From Micropterus salmoides (lineage: Eukaryota > Chordata > Actinopteri > Centrarchiformes > Centrarchidae): 64,000 nucleotides of DNA. The DNA lies in the NCBI RefSeq assembly GCF_014851395.1, contig NW_024044681.1, positions 2,150,569 to 2,214,568 of the forward strand, written 5' to 3'. A program made the translations under genes and the position numbers. This document shows positions 56,831 to 64,000 of this stretch, piece by piece; within the stretch, counting starts at the first letter, position 1; the number at the start of each line of letters is the position of its first letter. Under the pieces are notes generated by a model. The model made no database searches, was not told the DNA's origin, and saw only the letters and a list, made by a program, of their open reading frames with translations.

Positions 56831-57871
56831 ATCAGAAGTTGCTGTATTTATTAGAAAACTATTCACAGAACAGCCTCAGAACTGAGCTTCAAGAGCAAAG
56901 TATTTGATTCCAACAGCAAGAGAACTATCTTTTAAACTAAGGCTCCTACATTTAAAGTCTATTAGAAAACAGATTTTAACAGAACATTTTACTCTGTATC
57001 TCTCAACCCTGGCCCTGACCGTTAGCATGTAAAGATCTAATAATATTAATAATAATAACAATTTAAAGTTAAAATCAGCATGTCTTGTTCAGCAGCTGCA
57101 CATCTTCTCTCACTTTCTCGCGCATTATGGGAATTCCTTGCATTTTTCAAGGCTTTTTGTTCCTCCTCAGACTCCGTCGGCGTTCCTGTAACCCGCCTCG
57201 CCTCGTTAAAAACTTCAAACGTCTCACCGACACCCACACATTCCTGCACACACACACAGTCTGTTTTTAGGATTTTTAACCTCATGAGACGTTGAGTTAA
57301 AGCCCCCCCCCCCACACACACACAACTGACCCCCAGATGTGTTTCTCCAAAACAGATGTTCGTATTTTCTATTTAAAGAAAGGTGTCTTCACCTCACACA
57401 CCTGTTTGTTGACCCGCCGCCCCTCAGGATCGCTGCAGCTAATGAAAAATATCCTTCTGCTTCAGTGGCACAGGTTTTATGATAAACTCTTTTAGGGATC
57501 TAAAAAGCTTTAATTTATTTTAGAAGACAGTAGAATTGGTCCGTCTGTGTTTAGTTCGTTACAATCATCCTGCTTGTGATCTAGATTGAGAGTTGAGCGA
57601 AAGTACACTGACTCAGGTGCTGCACTTCAGCACAGTTTTGATGCACTTTATACTTGTACTCCACTACATCTCAGATTAAACTACAGAAAGTATACAAAGC
57701 AGTAAACGTTAGCTCTACTCTGACAAACAACATCAATACATCAATAATAATGACCCACTGAATCCGTGTATGTCGTTCTTTGGTTTTTTTCCGTTTTTAA
57801 ACCAAAAAGGAAAAATATAGATTTTGATTTTGAGTCTGATTTGTGTAGCTTTGTGTGTTCCACTGGATAAA
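56831..57871. other. No gene recognised
   Basis: Short CA and C runs lie at 57245-57325. A weak family T piece (TGATGCACTTTATACTTGTA then CTCCACTACATCTCAG) lies at 57595-57680. The 91-codon minus frame at 57046-57321 matches no family. Confidence 0.45.
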
Positions 57872-58479
57872 CAGTGTTTTTCCTGCGTAGAGACATTTTT
57901 TGGCGCCCCACAAAGAGGTTTTAGCGAGCGCCAAAGGAAAATCACCAGCGCCAAAATGATCAGAAATGAAAAACCGTTTCAAATGTTCTCCTAATGTGTT
58001 TTAATAGCCATTAATCAAACAGCTTTTGAGCAAACAGAACATTAACTTAAATACGACGTCTTGACTTCTGACAGCGCTGTTTTTTGGGGTTTTTTGCACA
58101 TGCAGCTGGCGATGGATTTGTAAATCAGCAGTTGTGTTGGTTTGACTGCGCCTGAACGCTCCGCTACGAAGCTCGCGCTACTGGGAGCGATGACTTGCTG
58201 TTATTTCTCACAATATAAAAGGCGTTTATGCTTGAATGTGCTGGAATTCAACGGTACTGTCACTTTTGCATTTTACACTCTCCAGATCAGGTTCTCTGGG
58301 CTCTACGCGATCGCTCACCTGTTCCCGTTCTCGCCTGCCTGCTAATCTCCGCAGGGGTGTCGTTCATGCAGCCGTGTGCATAGTTGTTCGTCAGAGTCAC
58401 TTTTCGTGAACCGACCAATCACAGCCTAGAGTAGGCGGGACATTAAAAAAAGGCCCATTCTGAGCCAGGAAAAACCCTG
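57872..58479. mobile_element. hAT-like MITE with CAGTGTTTTTCCTG ends
   Basis: The left end is CAGTGTTTTTCCTGCG. The right end is the inverse, GAGCCAGGAAAAACCCTG, giving CAGGGTTTTTCCTGGC on the other strand. The element is 608 bp. Flanks on both sides contain GATAAA, consistent with an imperfect 8-bp hAT duplication (TGGATAAA and TGATAAAC). The interior holds GGCGCCCCACAAAGAGG and GACCAATCACAGCC, without a transposase. Confidence 0.65.
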
Positions 58480-59125
58480 ATAAACCTGCAGCAGAGACAC
58501 TTGGGCGATGGCCGTGCCTGATTAAATGTAATTAAGATGAGCTTGAACATCAACACGTGTTTTTGAGGCTGCTATTGGCTCAACGTTCAGTTTGTACCTC
58601 ACTAGCAACTGGAACAGGAACGCTTTCCCAAGATTCGCCGGTTTAAAATTCAGTGATAGTTGTCAGAGCATCCAGTGGTACACAGCAAACATGGACTGTT
58701 ATTAGTTAAGTCGGCGAGATGTATATTAACGAATCATACAGGGATTAAAAGGTTCGGGTAATTTTCGTTCAGCCTCTCTAGGCTACACTGTTTCGCCCTG
58801 ACCTTTATTTTCTTCGTGAGATTGGAAGAAAAAGTCGTGCTGCACTGCGGAGAACCTCCAGATGCAGGAACACGTGGATTAGGAGCGTCCGACTTCATCC
58901 AGCCAGAGGGAACGAACACTGACTGCCGAGTGCGCCGGTTCCACCAGCAACACAACTCATAGTAGGTCTACCGCGGGGGGCGTGGAATGAATGGCAAAAA
59001 TAGCATGTTTTCGATATTTTAGAGACCCCCAGAATTATTACAAATCATGTCTTATTAGGAGGAGTAAAGCTCCCCGGTAGTTCGCACCCTGGCCGCAGCC
59101 TCGAGGAAAAAACCTGCCTAAAGAA
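58480..59125. other. No gene recognised
   Basis: Nothing coding is recognised. A G-run lies at 58974-58980. Confidence 0.5.
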
Positions 59126-59240
59126 TAAAATTTACCCGCCTTTACCGTCACAAACTGACGCTACAGGGCTTCCCCCACTGCGTTGTCCTATGACGCTACA
59201 GGGATCCCCAGTGCGTTACAAACCGACGGGCTGTAGGGAT
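59126..59240 (+). repeat. Interspersed repeat family C, copy 2
   Basis: It shares CCTTTACCGTCA, GACGCTACAGGG, TCCCCCACTGCGTTG and GGGATCCCCAGTGCGT with 1246-1372, in the same order and orientation. Confidence 0.6.
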
Positions 59241-59589
59241 ACAACACCTGTCAAAGACAGAACAAAACGCAGCTCCTTTGTTTGCAGTTTTAGGCCTAGT
59301 TTTAAAACACAAAAACAAAACAGATGTCTGTTTTTTTGTTTACCGTTAAAACAGAAAAACCAAAAAGCGACTTGTTTTTTTGTTTGTTTTCCGATTTGGT
59401 TTTGAAACGAAATAATGAAAGAACGAACCATACACGGATCCAATAATATGATCAACCTGTTTTGCTCAAGACTTCTTGGCGTCACTTTTGAACGCCCTGG
59501 GGATCCATGCAGGACTCCACAGGTCTCCACAGGTAAGTTAGCAAGAATAAATATCACACGTCCGGTTAGGCTTTCAAAATAAAACTAGC
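59241..59589. other. No gene recognised; A/T-run-rich stretch
   Basis: A stretch (59290-59410) alternates AAAACA and TTTTTTGTTT runs and gives opposed frames of 71 and 113 codons with identical low-complexity wording. Not a gene. Confidence 0.45.
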
Positions 59590-59790
59590 GGTTAACGTTG
59601 TGAAACAGCAGAATTTGGTTGGTTTTAAGCACCAAAACTACTTGGTTCAGGACAAGATCCTTGTTTGGGTTAAAATTACTGGGTAACTTCACTAAAAATA
59701 ATGTTTCACACGGGAAACAAACACCGGCCTCCTGGGTGAAAGCCCGGTTTTTGTCCCACCTGTCCTCCCCAACCACCTCCTCAAGCCTGA
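59590..59790 (+). repeat. Interspersed repeat family B, copy 2
   Basis: CAAAACTACTTGGTTCAGG, GGTTAAAATTACTGG, ATGTTTCACACGGGAAAC and CCCAACCACCTCCTCAAGC match 1000-1235 in order. Confidence 0.6.
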
Positions 59791-60840
59791 TTTATACTAA
59801 TGCATCTGAAAGCTTCTTCCACCTCTGGTTCTCATAGAAATGATGGAGAATCAGAAGTCGTACCGCAGCAGGTTTGTGTTTTAAACATTTATCAGCCGTT
59901 TTAATCTTGAGCTTTCAGAACTTCTTCCTCAGAGTCTCGTTTCTGTGTCAGCTGTCTTCTGTCCGTCCTCACCTCCCTTTCAACAAGATTTCACTTTACA
60001 ATCAAACGTCTCTGCTTCAACATCAACATGTGGTCACTTTTGGACCAGATATCCACCAATTATCAGCCATCTGCGGCGCCGAGAGCCACGCTCTGCTGAA
60101 ATAATTACAGCGCAGCAGATCTGCGGTCAGCGTTTACTCAAACCTGCGTCTGAAACCGAACCGACGGGAGTCCTGAGAGAGACGCGTTGGGCCTCAGCAG
60201 CAGCTTCCTCTTCCTGCAGTTACTGTGTTTCTGTTAGCATTCCTCTGCTAACGTCTCCACACACACATCATCATCATCAGGGATGTTCCCCTCTGCGAAG
60301 AGATGAAGATGTGGTTTCTGGAGGTTCAGTTTGTCTCAGATTCTCTGGATGAAGTTTGATTTGTTGTTTGTATGTTTGCTTAGAAACAGCAGCAAAGACA
60401 CAAAGACAAGAAAGGATCGATACGTCGCTCTCAGGCTGCAGAGAAAGAAAGAAAAAGAATAATTTAATCAGTATGTTTGTAGTTAATCTCCTAAATAACA
60501 GACCACAAACCAAAAAGCAGAGAGCGCCTTGCAGTAAAGATGCACATTCAACATCATCTCCGTCAAACTTAACATGATTTTAAGAAGAGTTTGTTGCCCA
60601 ACAGCCACCTCAGAGGCTGACAAAGCATTTTTTATTTCATTTCACAAAGAGAAAACTTACAAAATGTTCTCCTGCAGCACAACCCTCCTCTGATGTCCAT
60701 CTAAATGATCCCTTTTGATCAGCGCTGATTTGGTGGTTTGCAGGATTTGTGAGTTTTAAACAGTTTTTAGAAATTCATGTAATTATAACTCTAGATTAAT
60801 TTAAATAAATCAACTCGTAAAGGTTATAAAGTTTTCTTTG
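59791..60840. other. No gene recognised
   Basis: The 135-codon plus frame at 59945-60352 is Ser/Pro/His-rich and crosses a CAT microsatellite (60266-60280). I see no domain and no splice-site pattern that would support an exon. Confidence 0.45.
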
Positions 60841-60965
60841 GCAGATGATAATAACACTTTATTTAAAGAGCACAAAGTGCTTCACAGACACACAGAAAGA
60901 AGTAAAATACCACAGAAAATGATAAAACACATGCAAAAAATGATACAACAAGAACATAAAAACGT
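60841..60965 (-). mobile_element. LINE 3' tail fragment
   Basis: On the minus strand the order CTGTGAAGCACTTTGTGCTC, TTTAAATAAAGTG and TTATTATC resembles the 3' end of the LINE at 36432 (AAGCACTTTG...GTGCTC...AAATAAAG...TTATTA). No ORF part is attached. Confidence 0.6.
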
Positions 60966-61479
60966 TAAGATTCGCACCCCAGTCTACAGGAAGTGCCGAT
61001 CAACGGTAACCACAAATGTGGGCGACGCCACGAACCTGATCACCCAGCTTCGCCTCCATCCTGCAGGTTTCTCTGCTGCAGAGGGAGTAAGCTGCAGTTA
61101 GTTTGCTCGCCTTGACACGAGAAACGTACAGGTCACAGGAAGGTCTTCGCTCGTTGTGTTGTTAAGTTGTGAAAGCTAAGGTAACATAATTTGACAGTAT
61201 TTTCTGTCTCCTGCTTGTTTAGGCAGCTTCTAGATCATATCGTTATCGTGAACCCGAGGTCGGTTCAAGGCCAGGTTGTTTTTTGTCATTTTTTGCATCT
61301 TGCATGGGACTAGAATACGTTGATTCAACCCATTCTTGTGTTACAACCAGCTTACCTTCTTTGACTAATCATAACCACGACAGCAGGGGTCATAACGTTT
61401 GGATCACGGAGCCGGTGCACTGTCAGATTTAAACATCAGCCAGCTGTTTTATTTAATCATTCAGGACTTTCAACCAGGA
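60966..61479. other. No gene recognised
   Basis: Nothing coding or repetitive is recognised. Confidence 0.5.
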
Positions 61480-61690
61480 GACTGGTGTTCGATTCCTTTG
61501 TGAAACGAAAAGTCATGTAGGATATGTAAGTTGCAAAAGTGACGTTACTTAACGTAAGTAAGTTAACGGACATAAGTAATGTTATTTAAACCCAAACCAT
61601 GATATTTTTGTAAATCTAACTAAACTGCAACGTTTCACACCTTTAACATGTACTTTTATTTTGAAATTCTAACCAGACTTGACCGCGAGG
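61480..61690 (-). repeat. Interspersed repeat family B, inverted copy
   Basis: On the minus strand: AAACGTTGCAGTTTAGTTAG, ATCATGGTTTGGGTTTAAA, GTAACGTCACTTTTGC, GACTTTTCGTTTCAC and ACCAGTCTCCTGGTTGAAAG, which follows the order of 1000-1200. Confidence 0.55.
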
Positions 61691-61794
61691 TCCTAAAATT
61701 ATGAAAAACAACGTTAAAGGGTAACCGGGCTGTTAAAAGGCGACGCCGAGTGGTCTTGACCAAGCATCCATATGTGACAAGTTGGATGTGAGAA

Positions 61795-61860
61795 TATGTT
61801 TAGCTTTATTGGCATGAATGTCAAACGACAATATTGCCAAAGCTTAAAGTATAACACAAA
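61795..61860 (-). mobile_element. Transposon or LINE end piece
   Basis: The wording TTTATTGGCATGAATGTC then AACGACAATATTGCCAAAGC is a sequence I know as the end of a dispersed fish element. The AT-rich tandem repeat that follows is probably unrelated expansion at its inner side. Confidence 0.4.
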
Positions 61861-62255
61861 AAACATTTAATTTCATACAGTTAATTAAATACAGTAAATA
61901 AAACTGTAAAAGTGTGTGTTTGTGTGTTAAAATAAAATTAATTATTTAATTAAATAAAAATAAATACTAAAAATAAGACATAAAACAATAAAGTGTGTGT
62001 TTGTGTGTTAAAATAAAATTAAATAAATAAAAAAATTAAAATAAAACATAAAACAGTAAAGTGTTTGTTAAAATAAAATAAATAAAAATAAATATTACCA
62101 ATAAAAATGAAACAGTAAAAGTGTGTGTTAAAATAAAATAAATAAATAAAATAAATATTAAAAATAAAACATAAAACAGTACAACTGTGTCTGTGTGTTA
62201 AAATAAAATAAATAAATAAAATAAATATTAAAAATAAAACATAAAACAGTGAGCT
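61861..62255 (+). repeat. AT-rich tandem repeat, 50-70-bp units
   Basis: About six units each contain AAAGTGTGTGTTTGTGTG or a shortened form, TTAAAATAAAAT(A)AA, AAATAAAATAAATATTAA and ATAAAACATAAAACAGT. Unit length varies through the (AAAT)n part. The last two units (about 62110-62240) are almost identical. Confidence 0.9.
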
Positions 62256-63429
62256 TGTGTGTGTTGTGAATTGAATTCACAACAATTCATATAGTTCATC
62301 AAAAACTGTCACTGTTCTATGATTGGCTGGCAACAGCCTGCCCACTCGAGGCTTGGAGTATTTGTAATGTAAAGAAAGAACTACTCATGTAAAAGGAGTA
62401 AAAACTACATTTCCCTTTGAAATGTTGTCCCCTATAGTGAAAGTACTCATGTAGGAGAAGCTCTTAACTGCAGTATTTTGGTAAAAGTAAAGTTACTGTG
62501 TGAAGAAAGAACAGGTTGTTCCTCTGCAGCAGCAGCTCTGCTCGTATTGTTCCCTCAGTTTCATCGTCTCATTTAAGCTCCAGTCCCTTTTTTTTAAAAC
62601 CACAAGTCTAAACACACTTAGCCCCGCGGCCGGCCACAAAAGCCTGCTGTTCACCTCTCCCTGACCAACATGCACCCGTCATGTTTAGAAAATAACCCTG
62701 CGGTCCAAAACACACAGCCGACTCCACCGCTGAAATAAATCTCAATTTCCTTCAGCCACTTTCTTCATTTGGCAGTTATGTAATGACTTATCAGAGACTC
62801 AGGCGGCCTCCGGATCGATCAGGGTTATCTGAGGCTGTCTGTCAGCGACCTGTCAATGATGGTAACGCGTGGATCTCCGTCAGAGCGAGGTCTCACTGTG
62901 ATCATTATTCCTGCGCTCTGCACACCCACGTCAAATTTAATGGGGCTGTCAGAGGAGGCTGAGGTGTGGTCACCAGCCATTTTCCAAATAATTACCCTTC
63001 ACAACAGAGACGTTATTGTGTCGAACTCAGGGCCTCAGAAAACTAGGTGAAGTACAGCGAATATACAGCTCAGAGCTACAGTTACTCTGCATGTACTGGA
63101 TGATAGTATTTATACTCCAGAGGAGGAGAATCCTGCCTGAACTTGTGCTGAAACTTCAAGGTTTCCTCCCCAACAAAAGGGTGGAAACAGATTTAGAGTA
63201 AGAGCACAGGCTCAGACACAACCTCAGTCATTAATGTGGACACTAAAGAAATCATCACCACAGCGCTGTAACAGAGTCAGGGTGAATATACAAAAATCAC
63301 AAGTAGAGAGTAAATATATAGACATATCTGCCTCCCAGAAGTACATCATAGTATTTGGTTTGTACTTTCTTAGTTGTATGGTGTAAAGGTTTTTTATGTC
63401 CAGCTGAGTTTCTAAAGTTCCTCTTTAAT
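62256..63429. other. No gene recognised
   Basis: About 1.2 kb without a recognisable gene or repeat. Frames are below 65 codons. Confidence 0.5.
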
Positions 63430-63990
63430 AACTGACCAAATGACTGACTTTGGCGTGGAATTCCAACGCATTTTTTCCTTTTGCGTGTCATTTCACGCCA
63501 TTTAGACCGCATTGGCTTGCAGAAACGGCGTGCCATTTTACGCCTACTGTCACAGTCACAATCAGCGTGTGTGGGATATAAATACACATGAAAGAGACCG
63601 GCGTTCAGTTCGCGAGTGAAACAATAATTACACAACGTTAGCTTTTGTTTTTTTGTTTACGTTACATAAATTACAGCGCTAAATCGTTGCTAACGTTAGC
63701 TACATAGCATTAGCTACGTTCTATTAGCTACGTTAAAGTAGCTAGCTAGCTAACGATGCTAGCATAGACATTCCCCCCGATGTACTTTACTGCTAACCTT
63801 AACCATCATTAATTAAATATGCATGTCGACCGGTTAACCCTACAGCTGCGCAGATCGGGTTAGCCTCCTTTGTGTTGCTTCTATGGGGACTGAACGGCAT
63901 GAAATGACCTTAAAACCTTAAAATGCGTTGACATGGCACGCCGAAATGTCCTTGAAAGTGGCGTGCTATTTATAGGCCATTCCATGATAT
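63430..63990. mobile_element. Inverted-repeat element at the right edge
   Basis: The left arm (63440-63540) reads GGCGTGGAATTCCAACGCA, TTTTGCGTGTCATTTCACGC and CCATTTAGACCGC. The inverse of the right arm (63890-63985) reads GGCGTGCCATGTCAACGCA, AAGGTCATTTCATGCCG and TTCAGTCCCC. The arms match over about 60 bases with substitutions. The interior carries GCTAACGTTAGCTAC and AGCTAGCTAGC runs (63690-63760). No transposase frame. The element may extend beyond the window. Confidence 0.6.
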
Positions 63991-64000
63991 CATGTTGGAT

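Overview
The window looks like teleost fish (probably percomorph) intergenic or deep-intronic DNA. The evidence is the repeat set: several copies of a tRNA-derived fish SINE, a CR1/L2/Rex1-type LINE, two kinds of Tc1-like element, a piggyBac-like element with TTAA ends, hAT-like and other MITEs, and AT-rich non-coding sequence with scattered microsatellites. I found no host protein-coding gene, tRNA, rRNA or CRISPR array that I can defend. Nearly all open frames in the window are chance frames or are created by tandem repeats. The only recognisable protein-coding sequence belongs to decayed mobile elements.

Layout. 1-16.2 kb: interspersed repeats and MITEs, including a Tc1-like transposase remnant at 7-8 kb split by another repeat, a long-inverted-repeat element at 11.4-12.1 kb, and a frameshifted Myb/SANT-like ORF at 12.3-12.6 kb of the kind carried by Harbinger transposons. 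16.2-23.7 kb: a 7.5 kb minisatellite of 38-bp and 24-bp units with a higher-order structure, in which a 2.0 kb block recurs almost unchanged 2,200 bp downstream. 27.6-28.4 kb: a piggyBac-like element containing a nested SINE. 30.2-31.9 kb: a 42-bp minisatellite. 34.1-35.6 kb: a 29-bp minisatellite. 36.4-38.7 kb: a 5'-truncated LINE on the minus strand with a complete but mutated reverse transcriptase. 39-45 kb: a possible LTR-like segment, several MITEs and a Tc1 fragment. 45-64 kb: more interspersed repeats, a Tc1-like deletion derivative inserted into an older repeat (49.5-50.7 kb), a 0.9 kb polypyrimidine tract (52.8-53.7 kb), a hAT-like MITE (57.9-58.5 kb) and an inverted-repeat element running to the right edge.

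There is no operon or pathway here. What can be read is insertion history: elements nested in elements, two deletion derivatives of the same Tc1 family, and three unrelated minisatellites within 20 kb that together occupy about 10.6 kb. The best candidates for something undescribed are the higher-order 38/24-bp array and its neighbours. Family names for repeats are from memory and should be read as provisional. The repeat structure itself is read directly from the sequence.
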